Source: Pelagibius sp037652055
GTDB lineage: Bacteria > Pseudomonadota > Alphaproteobacteria > Kiloniellales > Kiloniellaceae
Length of the DNA stretch: 64,000 bases
Direction: 5' to 3'
Assembly: GCF_037652055.1 (NCBI RefSeq)
Contig: NZ_JBBKAH010000008.1
Location: 1-64,000 of the forward strand
Below the pieces are notes generated by a model, which was not told the origin of the DNA, did no database searches, and saw only the letters and a list, made by a program, of their open reading frames with translations. The translations under genes were made by a program, and so were the position numbers. Below are positions 47,371 to 56,845 of this stretch, in pieces; position 1 is the stretch's first letter, and each line of letters begins with the position of its first letter.

Positions 47371-48618
47371 TTGCGCCCGCGCCGCCCGCGTACTAGGGTT
47401 TCTGGCTTGGGGGTGCGGAGGCTAGGTGATTTGCAAAGGGTTCTGATCGCAATCGGTGCGGCCGCCGTTATGGGGGCGGCCCTGTTGGCGTTCTTCCTGC
47501 TCGGCGGTGATGAGTCGGAAACGGAACGGCTCGCCGCCACCACGCCCGCCGCGCCGGCCGCCGACAGCACATCTCCCGCGCCGCCGGCGCCACCCGCCGC
47601 CGGCGACAGCGGCGCCGACAGCGGGCGTCCGGTCATCCAAGTCATGCCGCGCAAGGCGGAGCCGAACGCAACCCCGGACAATACGGCGGCCGCGTCGGAC
47701 CCGGCGGGCGCGCCGCAGGACGAGGCGCCCAGCTTCGACGTCGTGCGCATCGAAAAGACCGGCGAGACGGTGATCGCCGGGCGCGCGGCACCTGACAGCG
47801 AGGTGACGGTGAGCACTGAGGACGGTACCGCCATCGGCACCGCGAGGGCCGATGCCAGCGGCAGTTGGGCCATCGTCGCCGACAAGCCGCTGGCGCCGGG
47901 CAGCCATGAGATCGGCATCGCCGCCCAGGGCGTCGAAGGCGAGGCGCGCCTGTCGGATGAAGTCGTCGTGGTCGTGGTGCCGGAGCCTGCGGCCGCCGCG
48001 CCCCGGTCTGCGCTGCCCCAGTCTGCTTTGCCCGAGACTGGGCAATCGCCCTCCCAGGCCGCCGCAGCGGACGCGTCGGCGCAGCCGCAGCAGCAGGTGC
48101 TGGCGGTGCTGACGCCGCGCGACGGCGGCGCCAGCAAGGTGCTGCCGCAGGAGGAGGACGGCATCGCCCAGGGCGACCTCGTGCTCGACAGCGTCGACTA
48201 TGACGAGAACGGGCAGGCGGTCATCGGTGGCCGCGCGGCACCGGGCAGCCGCATGCTGCTGTATCTCAACAACAAGCTGGTCGGCGACACCGTCGCCGGC
48301 CCCGAAGGCCGCTGGAGCCACGCGCCGCAGGAGCCCGTGGCCGAAGGCCTGCACGCCCTGCGCGTCGACCAGGTGGACGGCGGCGGCAGCGTCACCGCCC
48401 GCGTGGAGACGCCGTTCTCGCGCGAGGCGGCGCGGGTGCCGGTGGCGGGGGAGGAAATCGTCATCGTCCAGCCGGGCAACTCGCTGTGGCGCATCGCGCG
48501 GCGCACCTATGGGCGGGGGCTGCAATACTCGGTGATCTATCAGGCCAACCGCGAACAGATCCGCGATCCGGACCTGATCTATCCCGGCCAGGTCTTCGAG
48601 ATTCCCAAGATCAACTGA
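47371..48618 (+). CDS. LysM-domain protein with Ig-like modules
   Basis: This is a protein of about 415 residues. It has an N-terminal membrane anchor (about residues 24-45, VLIAIGAAAVMGAALLAFFLLGG), an Ala/Pro-rich stretch, and two similar beta modules (FDVVRIEKTGETVIAGRAAPDSEV and LDSVDYDENGQAVIGGRAAPGSR). It ends in a LysM domain (VQPGNSLWRIARRTYGRGLQY, DPDLIYPGQVFEIP) that binds peptidoglycan. The family occurs widely in alphaproteobacteria. The start is uncertain: TTG 47371 or GTG 47413. Confidence 0.85.
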   Translation: MRPRRPRTRVSGLGVRRLGDLQRVLIAIGAAAVMGAALLAFFLLGGDESETERLAATTPAAPAADSTSPAPPAPPAAGDSGADSGRPVIQVMPRKAEPNATPDNTAAASDPAGAPQDEAPSFDVVRIEKTGETVIAGRAAPDSEVTVSTEDGTAIGTARADASGSWAIVADKPLAPGSHEIGIAAQGVEGEARLSDEVVVVVVPEPAAAAPRSALPQSALPETGQSPSQAAAADASAQPQQQVLAVLTPRDGGASKVLPQEEDGIAQGDLVLDSVDYDENGQAVIGGRAAPGSRMLLYLNNKLVGDTVAGPEGRWSHAPQEPVAEGLHALRVDQVDGGGSVTARVETPFSREAARVPVAGEEIVIVQPGNSLWRIARRTYGRGLQYSVIYQANREQIRDPDLIYPGQVFEIPKIN

Positions 48619-48657
48619 CGCTGATTTTCACAAGCGACGCACGCCGCGACAGGCGGA

Positions 48658-49200
48658 TCAGGCTTTGGCGGGCGCGGGTTCGGCGTCGTCGCTCGACTGC
48701 GGCGGGCTGCGCCGGATGGCGACGGCCTCGCCCAGCAGGTCGAGATAGGGCTTGAAGTCGAGGATCAGGCTGACGGCGGTGGCGATGACGCTCACCGGCG
48801 TGCGCGGGCTCGGTGGGGTCAGTTCGCCTTCCAGCACCATGTCCTGCTCCGCCGTCAGCAGAATGTGGCCGCGGCGCAGGCGGTCGGTGGCGGCGATGAC
48901 GGTTCGGGCCAGCCGCCGGGCTTCCGGAGACTCGGCGCTGAACGGCAGCTTGCCCAGGTTGGCCCGCACGCGCAGCGGCGCCGCATGGTTGTCCAGATGG
49001 GCCTCGAATCCGATGCCGCAGGCGCTGAAACGGAAGAAGAGCGGGCGGTCTTCATCGCTGCGGCGGATGTGGCCGTCGTCGCCCAGGGCGACGCTTCCAA
49101 CCTCCAGAGGCAGTGTGGCGCTGGCGACCTGCTGCACGGCCGACTTGCCGGAGCCCGCCGCGCCCGCTGAATCACTCGCCTCGATGCCCTTGTCGTCCAA
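48658..49200 (-). CDS. Conserved protein of unknown function
   Basis: This is a protein of about 180 residues with no signal or membrane helix. A core of mixed alpha/beta pattern (HIRRSDEDRPLFFRFSACGIGFEAHLDN, then ARRLARTVIAATDRLRRGHILL and SVIATAVSLILDFKPYLDLLGEAVAIRR) resembles small chaperone-like folds, but I do not recognise a family. I chose the TTG at 49200 because AGGGGAG precedes it at good spacing. A longer frame would run over the psd start. It is divergent from psd. Confidence 0.6.
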   Translation of the reverse strand: MDDKGIEASDSAGAAGSGKSAVQQVASATLPLEVGSVALGDDGHIRRSDEDRPLFFRFSACGIGFEAHLDNHAAPLRVRANLGKLPFSAESPEARRLARTVIAATDRLRRGHILLTAEQDMVLEGELTPPSPRTPVSVIATAVSLILDFKPYLDLLGEAVAIRRSPPQSSDDAEPAPAKA

Positions 49201-49357
49201 AGGCTTAGCTCCCCTAGGAATAATGACACGTTGAGTAGCACGCGAGCTTTTAAGGTTCGGTAAAGTACCATTCTCAGGCGATTTTTCGACTGCTTGCCCT
49301 GCCGCCGCGTGTTTTAGTAGGGATTGAGCGATTCGCCGCAACTGACAGGAAATCCGC

Positions 49358-50044
49358 GTGTTTCGAAGCGTTATCGTGCCGATCCACCGGGCCGGCTGGC
49401 CCTTCATCGGAATCGCCCTGGCGGCCGCTGTGCTGCTCGGGTTGCTGTGGGAGCCGCTGTTCTGGCTCGGCCTGCTGGCCGCGGCCTACTGTGCCTATTT
49501 TTTCCGCAATCCGCCGCGGGTCACCCCGACGCGAGTCGGCCTCGTCATCGCGCCGGCCGACGGCATGGTGATGCCGATCGAACGCGCGGTGCCGCCGCCG
49601 GAGTTGGAGCTGGGCGACCAGCCGCTCACCCGCATCTCGATCTTCCTCAATATCTTCAATGTGCACATCAACCGGGTACCGCTGGACGGCACCATCACGG
49701 CGCTGTCTTACCGACCCGGCAAGTTCGTCAACGCCGCCCTCGATAAGGCTTCGGAAGACAACGAACGGATGGCCTTGAAGGTGACCACTTACGACGGCGT
49801 CGACCTCGGTTTCGTGCAGATCGCCGGCCTGGTGGCGCGGCGCATCGTCTGCCACGCGAAGCTGGGCGAGCCGGTGCGCGCCGGGCAGGTCTTCGGGCTC
49901 ATCCGCTTCGGCAGCCGTATGGACGTCTACCTGCCCGAAGGCGTCCATCCGCTGGTGGTGCCCTATCAGACCGCCGTCGCCGGTGAGACGGTGATCGCGG
50001 ACCTGCAATCCGACGAGACCGCCCGGCAGGGCGAGGAACGTTAG
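49358..50044 (+). CDS. psd: Phosphatidylserine decarboxylase proenzyme
   Basis: This 228-residue membrane-associated enzyme makes phosphatidylethanolamine. Self-cleavage between G185 and S186 (FGLIRFGSRMDVYLP) makes the pyruvoyl cofactor. Other motifs are FFRNPPRVTP, IAPADGMV and FLNIFNVHINRVPLDG. The short soluble-type length matches the alphaproteobacterial group. It starts with GTG after AGGA. pssA follows 14 bp downstream. Confidence 0.96.
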   Translation: MFRSVIVPIHRAGWPFIGIALAAAVLLGLLWEPLFWLGLLAAAYCAYFFRNPPRVTPTRVGLVIAPADGMVMPIERAVPPPELELGDQPLTRISIFLNIFNVHINRVPLDGTITALSYRPGKFVNAALDKASEDNERMALKVTTYDGVDLGFVQIAGLVARRIVCHAKLGEPVRAGQVFGLIRFGSRMDVYLPEGVHPLVVPYQTAVAGETVIADLQSDETARQGEER

Positions 50045-50058
50045 GAAGGAGGTTCCAC

Positions 50059-50856
50059 ATGGCGCGCTTCCGCCGCCGCCGGGTGACGGCGCTGTCCATC
50101 AATCGGTTGATTCCCAATGCCTTGACCCTGCTGGCACTGTGCTCCGGCCTGACGGCGATCCGCTTTGCGCTGCAGGACCGCTGGGAGGTCGCGGTGGTGG
50201 CGGTGCTTGTGGCCATGCTGTTTGACGCCCTCGACGGGCGCATCGCGCGCCTGATGGGGGCAACCAGCGAGTTGGGCGCCCAGCTCGACTCGCTGTCCGA
50301 TGTCATCGCTTTCGGCGTCACGCCGGCCATTTTGATTTATCTCTGGACGCTGTCGGATGCCGGCGGCATCGGCTGGGCCGCTTGCCTGGTCTACGCCGCC
50401 TGCTGCGCCCTGCGCCTGGCGCGCTTCAACACCGCGCTGGGGGAGGAGAACCCGACACCACTGGCCTCGCGCTATTTCGTCGGCGTGCCGGCGCCGGCCG
50501 CCGCCGGGCTCGCGATGCTGCCGCTGATCATGAGCTTCGTGTTCGGCGACAGCCTGGTGCGCAGCGATTTCCTGAACGCGATCACCCTGCTGGCGGTGGC
50601 CTTGCTGATGGTCAGCCGGGTGCCGACCTTCTCGGCCAAGAAGCTGAGGCTGCGCGCGCCGGCCCGGCTCTTCGTGCTGATCGGGCTGGTGCTGTTCATC
50701 GCCCTGCTGATCAGCGAGACCTGGGTGACGGTGACGCTGATCACCGTGATTTACCTCCTCAGCATTCCCTTCTCGGTGCTGCAACACCGCCGCGATCTGC
50801 GCGCCGGAGTCGCGGAGACGCCCGACGATCCGGTGTTGCCGGAAGACGAAATCTAG
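50059..50856 (+). CDS. pssA: CDP-diacylglycerol-serine O-phosphatidyltransferase
   Basis: This 265-residue membrane enzyme makes phosphatidylserine, the substrate of Psd. The CDP-alcohol phosphatidyltransferase motif is complete: DALDGRIAR, eight residues, then G-x3-D-x3-D (ATSELGAQLDSLSD). It has several membrane helices. The ribosome-binding site AAGGAGG lies in the psd-pssA gap, so the two form an operon. Confidence 0.96.
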   Translation: MARFRRRRVTALSINRLIPNALTLLALCSGLTAIRFALQDRWEVAVVAVLVAMLFDALDGRIARLMGATSELGAQLDSLSDVIAFGVTPAILIYLWTLSDAGGIGWAACLVYAACCALRLARFNTALGEENPTPLASRYFVGVPAPAAAGLAMLPLIMSFVFGDSLVRSDFLNAITLLAVALLMVSRVPTFSAKKLRLRAPARLFVLIGLVLFIALLISETWVTVTLITVIYLLSIPFSVLQHRRDLRAGVAETPDDPVLPEDEI

Positions 50857-51018
50857 CAGCCTGCCAGCGGCGGCGCGTCGTTGTCCCCGCGAAAGGCAAA
50901 TACCTGCCAAAGTTAAGCAATCTTGGGTTGAGAAGCCTTCCCGCGGTCGGGGGTGGTTCCCGTTAACCCCGCGGTGCTAGGCTTTTCGGTGTACGCGTTT
51001 TGATTGTTGGGACGGCGG

Positions 51019-51609
51019 ATGAAGATTTCCGATTCGCACCAAATTCCTCACCGGCGCCTCAGGCCGTTCTACGAATTCTGGAACCAGCAGCGCGCCCGGC
51101 GGTCCTGGCCGCGGCGCGAAGAGATCACGCTGGACGTGTTGCGCAGCGCCGCGGCCAACACGGCTTTTTGCCGCATCGACCGGCCCTATCGGGATCTCGA
51201 TTCCCTGCGTTTCGTGAATGTCGGCACCGCCGTCGAGCAGGCGACGGGGCAGCATCTCACCGGCATGACCGTCGGCGAGCTGCTGCGGGGTGTCGGCAGC
51301 TCGCCGGACTTCACCTTTTGCTTTTCCGAGTACGGCCTGGCCGCGCGCGAGGGCTGCTGCACCTACAACGAAGGACGCTTCCCCTGGCCGAACCACAGCT
51401 GGCTGGCCTATCGGCGTCTGGTCATGCCGCTCGGCGCCGGCGACCAGCCCGAGGCATTGTTCGTCGTCATCGACCTGAATGCGATCGGCCTGGGGCTCGC
51501 GCTGCCGGAAACGCTGCGCGGCTTCGACCATTCTGATACCGCCCCCGCGCAGCCCTGGAGCGTGCCGGCGCTGAAGCTCCAGCCCGGCGCCGGTGGCGCG
51601 CCGCGCTGA
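51019..51609 (+). CDS. PAS-like sensory protein, PAS_5 type
   Basis: This 196-residue protein begins with the RLRPFYEFWNQQRARRSWPRREEITLDVL pattern found at the start of PAS_5-type proteins. It has a central RFVNVGTAVEQATGQHLTGMTVGELL and a second half WLAYRRLVMPLGAGDQPEALFVVIDL. There is no output domain, so it may sense small ligands and act through partners. A second gene of this type is at 57781-58251. It faces the RND gene. Confidence 0.65.
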   Translation: MKISDSHQIPHRRLRPFYEFWNQQRARRSWPRREEITLDVLRSAAANTAFCRIDRPYRDLDSLRFVNVGTAVEQATGQHLTGMTVGELLRGVGSSPDFTFCFSEYGLAAREGCCTYNEGRFPWPNHSWLAYRRLVMPLGAGDQPEALFVVIDLNAIGLGLALPETLRGFDHSDTAPAQPWSVPALKLQPGAGGAPR

Positions 51610-51615
51610 CAGGCC

Positions 51616-54600
51616 TTATTCCGCGGCTTCGGAGATCGGGCGGCCGGCCTTGTCGTTGCCGCGCGTCTTGGCGTCGGCGTCCGCGTCCGTCCGCTTTGCC
51701 GCCCCCCGGTCGCGGCGGCGCGCCCGCCAGGCGCTGAGGTTTGCGCGCACCATCAGCGCCGAGGGCGTCACCACCAGGGTCAGCAGGGTCGCGAAGGTCA
51801 GGCCGAAGACGATGGCGGTGGACAGCTGGCGCCACCACTGGGTCGAGGGCGCGCCGATTTGCACCGTGCGCGAGAAGAAGTCGATGTTCATGGCCAGCAC
51901 CATGGGCATGAGGCCCAGGATGGTGGTGATCGTGGTCAGCATCACGGGGCGCAGGCGCTGGGCACCGGTGCGCAGGATCGCCTCGCGTGCCGATTGCGTG
52001 GTCTCGCGCAGGCGGTCGAAGGTGTCGATCAGCACGATGTTGTTGTTCACCACGATGCCCGCCAGCGCGATGACGCCGATGCCCGACATGACGATGCCGA
52101 AGGGCTGGTGGGTGACCAGCAGGCCGATCATCACGCCGACGGTGGACATGATGACCGCGCTGAGGATCAGGCCCGCGCTGTAGAAGCTGTTGAACTGCGT
52201 CACCAGGATGATCGCCATGAGGAAGAGGGCGACCGCGAAAGCCTTGCCGAGGAAATCGGAAGCGGCTTTCTGCTCCTCGTCCTCACCCTTGAACTGAAAG
52301 GTGAGGCGCGAATCGAACTGCTGGCTCGCCAGCCAGCTGCGAACCTGCTGCACCTTGTCGTCGACCAGCAGGCCGGGCGCCACGTCGGCCTTCACCGTCA
52401 TGGCGCGGTTGCCGTCGGTGCGCTTCAGCTGGCCGACCTTCTGCTTGGGCAAGCGGGTCACGAAGTTGGAGATCGGCACCAGGCCGGCGGAAGTCTGCAT
52501 GCGGATGCGGTCGAGCTGCTCGATGGTGCGATAAGCCTCGGGCAGGCGCACCACGATGTCGATTTCTTCGCTGCTGTCGTCGGGTCGGTACTCGCCGAGC
52601 TTCATGCCGTTGGTGATCATCCGCACGTAGCTGCCGATCAAGCTGATATCGGCGCCGAACTTGGCGGCCTGCGCGCGGTCGACCGACAGCTCCCACTCGA
52701 TGCCGGGGATCTGGGCGCCGTCCTCGATGTCGATGAAGCCGTCCATCTCGGCCATCGCCTGGGCGATGCGCTTGACCGCCGGCTCGATGAGCGCCGGATT
52801 GGAGGAGGAGACCTCGACCTGCACCGGCTTGCCGACCGGCGGGCCGGCTTCTTCCTTGCGGGCCTCGACGAAGATGCCGGCGAAGATCTCGCTGCGCCGG
52901 CGGATCTCGCCCAGGATCTCGTCGGCCGGCCGGCGTGTGAACCAGTCTGTGAACTCCAGGGTGATCTTGCCGATGACGTCTTCCGCCTCATCGCCGCCCT
53001 GCTGACCGGAGGAAGCCATGGACTGCGAGGTGATGGCGTGGAACTCGCCGTGCTCGCGCTGGATCGCCAGCACGACCTGCTCGACCTGGCGGACCAGGGC
53101 GTCGCGCTCGTCGACCGAGAGGTTGCCGCGCGCGTGGAGCTGCAGCACGGCGTTCTGCGGCTCCACGTCCGGGAAGAACTCGACGCCGCGCCCGAAGGTG
53201 GCGTAGGCACCCATCACCAGGACCAGCGACGCCACAGCGGCCAGCAGGATCTTGCCCGGGTGGTTGAGCGCGGCATTCAGGACTTTGAGGTAGCGCCCGG
53301 TCCAGCCCTTGATGTCGTTGAGGTCGCCGCTCTCGCCGGCGGCCAGCGCCTTCATGGTCTCCGGGTCGGCGGCGCCGCCGGCCTTGCCGAACACCGAGCC
53401 GAGGGTGGGCACGAAGATCAAGGCCATGGCCAGCGAGGCGGTCAGCGTCGCGATCAGGGTCAGCGGCAGGAACTTCATGAACTCGCCGACCGTGCCCGGC
53501 CAGAACATCAGCGGCAGGAAAGCGGCCAGCGTGGTCGCCGTGGCGGCGATGATCGGCCAGGCCATGCGCTTGCCGGCCAGGGCGTAGGCCTCCTTCTTCG
53601 GCAGCCCCTCGCTCATCTTGCGGTCGGCGTACTCGGTCACCACGATGGCGCCGTCGACCAGCATGCCGACGGCCAGGATGAGGGCGAACAGCACCACGAT
53701 GTTGACCGTCAGGCCGGCCACCGCCAGCACCAGGATGCCGGTGAGGAAAGAGCCCGGGATGGCGATGCCGACGAAGCAGGCCGAGCGGATGCCCAGGGCC
53801 GCGACCACCACCACCATGACCAGCAGGATCGCACTCAGCACGTTGTTCTGCAGGTCCAGCAGGTTGTTGCGGATATCGGTCGACTTGTCCTGGCTGTAGG
53901 CGACGCTGACCGTCGAGGGCCAGGTGTCGCGCGATGCCTCGACCACCGCGCGCACCTGCTCGATGGTCTCGATGATGTTCTCGCCGGTCCGCTTGGACAC
54001 CTCGAGCGCGAGGGAAGGCTGGCCGTTGAGCCGCGCGTAGCCGTCGGAGTCCTTGAAGGTGCGGTGCAGGGTGGCGATGTCGCGGAAGCGTACGACCGCG
54101 TCGCCGCTGACCTTCACCGGCAGGTTGACGATGTCCTCCATGGTCTCGAACAGGCCGGGCACCTTTACCGCGAAGCGGCCCTGGCCGGTGTCCAGCGAGC
54201 CGGCGGCGATCACCAGGTTGGACTTCGACACCATGGTGAGGATGTCCTCGGCGTCGAGGTTGTAGCTCTCCAGCGCCAGGGGATCGATGATGACCTCCAG
54301 CAACTCGTCGCGGTCGCCGACGATCTCGGCCTCCAGCACGCTTGAGATGCCTTCGATGCGGTCCTGCAGGTCGCGCGCGATGCGCAGCAGGGTGCGCTCC
54401 GGCGCGCTGCCCGACAGCGAGACGGTGAGCACCGGGAAGAGCGACAGGTTGATCTCGTGGACCGTCGGTTCTTCGGCGTCTTCCGGCAGCTCCGCCTTGG
54501 CGAGATCGACCTTCTCGCGCACGTCGATCAGCGCCATGTCGGCATCGAAGCCGGCGTCGAACTCCATCACCACGTTGGCGCCGCCCAGGTAAGCGGTGGA

Positions 54601-54846
54601 GGTCATCTCCTTAACGCCTTCGATGGCGCGCAGCTCTTTTTCCATCGGCTTGATGAGCAGGCGCTCGGCGTCCTCCGGCGAGATACCTTCGTGCACCATG
54701 CTGACGTAGAGCGTCGGGATGTTGACGTCGGGCGAGTCTTCCTTGGGGATTGTCTGGTAGGCGACGGTGCCGGCGACCAGGATCAGCACCAGGGTCAGGA
54801 TGACCGTGCGGCTGTGGGAGATGGCGGCGTCGATGATCGCGTTCAC
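51616..54846 (-). CDS. RND efflux transporter, inner-membrane pump
   Basis: This protein of about 1076 residues is of the HAE1/AcrB type, with two repeats of six membrane helices and large periplasmic loops. Signatures are IPKEDSPDVNIPTLYVSMVHEGISPEDAERLLIKPMEKEL, VDGAIVVTEYADRKMSEG and GIVVNNNIVLIDTFDRLRE. The substrate is unknown. The GTG start overlaps the membrane-fusion gene stop (GTGA). It forms a PadR-linked operon with that gene. Confidence 0.95.
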   Translation of the reverse strand: MNAIIDAAISHSRTVILTLVLILVAGTVAYQTIPKEDSPDVNIPTLYVSMVHEGISPEDAERLLIKPMEKELRAIEGVKEMTSTAYLGGANVVMEFDAGFDADMALIDVREKVDLAKAELPEDAEEPTVHEINLSLFPVLTVSLSGSAPERTLLRIARDLQDRIEGISSVLEAEIVGDRDELLEVIIDPLALESYNLDAEDILTMVSKSNLVIAAGSLDTGQGRFAVKVPGLFETMEDIVNLPVKVSGDAVVRFRDIATLHRTFKDSDGYARLNGQPSLALEVSKRTGENIIETIEQVRAVVEASRDTWPSTVSVAYSQDKSTDIRNNLLDLQNNVLSAILLVMVVVVAALGIRSACFVGIAIPGSFLTGILVLAVAGLTVNIVVLFALILAVGMLVDGAIVVTEYADRKMSEGLPKKEAYALAGKRMAWPIIAATATTLAAFLPLMFWPGTVGEFMKFLPLTLIATLTASLAMALIFVPTLGSVFGKAGGAADPETMKALAAGESGDLNDIKGWTGRYLKVLNAALNHPGKILLAAVASLVLVMGAYATFGRGVEFFPDVEPQNAVLQLHARGNLSVDERDALVRQVEQVVLAIQREHGEFHAITSQSMASSGQQGGDEAEDVIGKITLEFTDWFTRRPADEILGEIRRRSEIFAGIFVEARKEEAGPPVGKPVQVEVSSSNPALIEPAVKRIAQAMAEMDGFIDIEDGAQIPGIEWELSVDRAQAAKFGADISLIGSYVRMITNGMKLGEYRPDDSSEEIDIVVRLPEAYRTIEQLDRIRMQTSAGLVPISNFVTRLPKQKVGQLKRTDGNRAMTVKADVAPGLLVDDKVQQVRSWLASQQFDSRLTFQFKGEDEEQKAASDFLGKAFAVALFLMAIILVTQFNSFYSAGLILSAVIMSTVGVMIGLLVTHQPFGIVMSGIGVIALAGIVVNNNIVLIDTFDRLRETTQSAREAILRTGAQRLRPVMLTTITTILGLMPMVLAMNIDFFSRTVQIGAPSTQWWRQLSTAIVFGLTFATLLTLVVTPSALMVRANLSAWRARRRDRGAAKRTDADADAKTRGNDKAGRPISEAAE

Positions 54847-55946
54847 GACGACAGCCCCTCCAGGTTCTGCTCGATCTCGGATTCCGACACGCCGCGCACC
54901 GTGTCGCCGTTGCCGACGTACTCCTGGCCGACGGTGATCAGGGTGGCCTCGTCCGGCAGGCCGGTGATCCACATGCCTTCGGCGTCGGTGTCGACGATCT
55001 TGACGGGATGAAACACCACGCGGCTGTCGGCATCGACCGTCTTGACGCCGATGTCGCCGGCATCGGACAGCGTCAGCACGGCGGGCGAGACCCGGTGCGC
55101 CTTGACCTCGCTGAGCGGCAGCGCGATCTCGGCCGTCATGCCGGCGGAGATGCTGTGGGCGGGGTTCGGCACTTCCAGCTCGACGCGGAAGGTGCGGGTC
55201 GCCTCGTCGGCGACGGCGGAGATGTGGCGGATGAATCCGGCCACGGTCTCACCGGTCATCAGGCGCGCCTGACCGGGCGTGCCGAGGGTGAGGCGCTGCA
55301 CGTCACGCTCGTTCACCTGGGTGACGATCAGCATGGGGTCGAGCTCGACCAGCTGGGCGATGGGATCGGCGCGGTCGACGAAGTCGCCGATCTCGACCAT
55401 GCGCTGGTCGACGACGCCGTCGAAGGGCGCGCGGATGGTCGTGTAGCTGAGCTCCACCTCGGCGATCTTCACTGCGGCCTCGGCCGCCTCCAGCGATGCC
55501 TGCGTGGCCGCCACCTGGGTTTCGGCGCGGAAGCCTTTCTGCGACAGCTTGCGGTCGGCCTCGTGCTCGATCTTGCGCTGTGCTAGCAGGGCCTTGGCTT
55601 CGGCCAGGCGGGCCGGGCGGTCGCCGGCCGCCAGCTTGGCGATGACCTCGCCGGCGGTGACCCGGGTGCCGTCCTCGACGCTCAGCTCGACGATCCGCCC
55701 GTCGGTCTCCGAGCGGATCTCGACCAGGCGGTTGGCTTCGGTGCGGCCGCGCAGCAGGTCGATGACCGCGTGGGGCTCGGCGGTCGAGGGCCGCACGCGC
55801 ACCAGCGGCGGCGCGTTGAGCGCGGTCAGGTCGACCGGCGGCTTCTGCGCTTCGGGCGCGCTGCCGGTCTCGCCGAACTGGCCGGAGAGCACCCAGAGCG
55901 TGGCGCCGATGGCCAGCAGCACGGCAAAGAGGAGGGACCGTTTCAT
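54843..55946 (-). CDS. RND efflux membrane-fusion protein
   Basis: This 367-residue periplasmic adaptor has a signal/anchor (residues 1-20). The lipoyl/barrel parts have the usual pattern: GRIVELSVEDGTRVTAGEVIAKL, helices VAATQASLEAAEAAVKIAEVELSYTTIRAPFDGVVDQRMVEIGDFV, and a late beta-barrel segment. It bridges the pump at 51616-54846 and an outer-membrane channel that is not encoded here. It lies 139 bp after padR. Confidence 0.94.
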   Translation of the reverse strand: MKRSLLFAVLLAIGATLWVLSGQFGETGSAPEAQKPPVDLTALNAPPLVRVRPSTAEPHAVIDLLRGRTEANRLVEIRSETDGRIVELSVEDGTRVTAGEVIAKLAAGDRPARLAEAKALLAQRKIEHEADRKLSQKGFRAETQVAATQASLEAAEAAVKIAEVELSYTTIRAPFDGVVDQRMVEIGDFVDRADPIAQLVELDPMLIVTQVNERDVQRLTLGTPGQARLMTGETVAGFIRHISAVADEATRTFRVELEVPNPAHSISAGMTAEIALPLSEVKAHRVSPAVLTLSDAGDIGVKTVDADSRVVFHPVKIVDTDAEGMWITGLPDEATLITVGQEYVGNGDTVRGVSESEIEQNLEGLSS

Positions 55947-56085
55947 TGCGCGGGACTCTTGCTTCGGGCGGCCAGGGGCCGGCCCGGATCGTTTACATGG
56001 TAAAAGGTTTTGCCGCCGGTCATGCTATCCCTACGAACGGTCGGCCGGTTTCGTGTCCGCTGTCGCATCGCTTTTGTCCTCGCCG

Positions 56086-56628
56086 CTACTCGGCGACCTG
56101 CAGCGGCACGTCGCCGATCTCGGCGACCAGCTCGGCGCGGTGGGCCTCGAGATAGTCGGCGGCCGCGCGGTAGACGGCGATGCCCATGCCGCGCACGAAG
56201 TCGGTGCCGGCCGGGCGCTCGGCGCAGCTGCAGCTTTCCATGCGCGCCAGCATGGCGCGGTACCAGGCGATGCGCTCGCCGATCAGCCGGTCGACGCGGG
56301 CCGGCGGCAGGTACTGGGCGAAGGAAAGAATGAAAAGGAAATCGGAGCGCATGACGTCCGGCGCCGGCTCCACCATCAGCGCCGCGATCAGGGCATTCCG
56401 CCCCTTGGCGGTGATCGAGTAGATCTTCTTGTCCGGCCGCTTGTCCTGCGCCTGCGCGCGCAGCTGGACCAGGCCTTCGGTGCTCAAGGCGTTGAGAGCG
56501 GGATAGATCGACCCGAAGCTGGCCTGGTGAAAGTGGCTGAACGGGCCTTCCTCGAAGGCCTTCTTGATCTCGTAGCCGCTGGCCTCGCCGCGGGACAGCA
56601 CGCCCAGGCAAAGGGTCTTAACGTCCAT
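56086..56628 (-). CDS. PadR-family transcriptional regulator
   Basis: This 180-residue protein has an N-terminal winged helix typical of PadR (LCLGVLSRGEASGYEIKKAFEEGPFSHFHQASFGSIYPALNALSTEGLV, then KKIYSITAKGRNAL) and a C-terminal helical domain. PadR proteins usually repress efflux or detoxification genes. It lies upstream of the RND operon on the same strand, and a palindromic AT-rich site is in its own leader. Confidence 0.93.
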   Translation of the reverse strand: MDVKTLCLGVLSRGEASGYEIKKAFEEGPFSHFHQASFGSIYPALNALSTEGLVQLRAQAQDKRPDKKIYSITAKGRNALIAALMVEPAPDVMRSDFLFILSFAQYLPPARVDRLIGERIAWYRAMLARMESCSCAERPAGTDFVRGMGIAVYRAAADYLEAHRAELVAEIGDVPLQVAE

Positions 56629-56671
56629 GGCGGGTGTTCTCCTGAGAGGGGCTGCGCGCGGAGTGTATTCA

Positions 56672-56692
56672 ATATATCGAAGCGGTATATAT
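56672..56692 (-). promoter_or_regulatory. Candidate PadR operator
   Basis: ATATAT (56672-56677) and TATATAT (56686-56692) form an AT-rich dyad around CGAAGCGG, 44 bp upstream of padR. It stands out in GC-rich DNA and fits PadR autoregulation. Confidence 0.5.
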
Positions 56693-56772
56693 CAAGCCAA
56701 TATAGGTGAGACGCGGCCCGGCGCCACCCCCGGCCCCCGGAATTTTCGTGATTTGCGACAAAAGTATATAAA

Positions 56773-56788
56773 AATCAAACATTTGATT
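56773..56788 (+). promoter_or_regulatory. Inverted repeat upstream of the isolated FlgC-like gene
   Basis: AATCAAA-ca-TTTGATT is a perfect 7-bp dyad in an AT-rich stretch 58 bp before the ATG. It is a possible operator or part of the promoter region; no regulator is known. Confidence 0.45.
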
Positions 56789-56845
56789 GGGTAGCCGCAA
56801 AGGCGGTAAAATGTCGGGTCGTATCAGAAGAGGGAAGGGGCGCCC

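Noticed and set aside
52000..54345. Long plus-strand frame opposite the RND pump
   Set aside because: His/Asp/Gln-rich antisense pattern; the pump on the minus strand is unambiguous.
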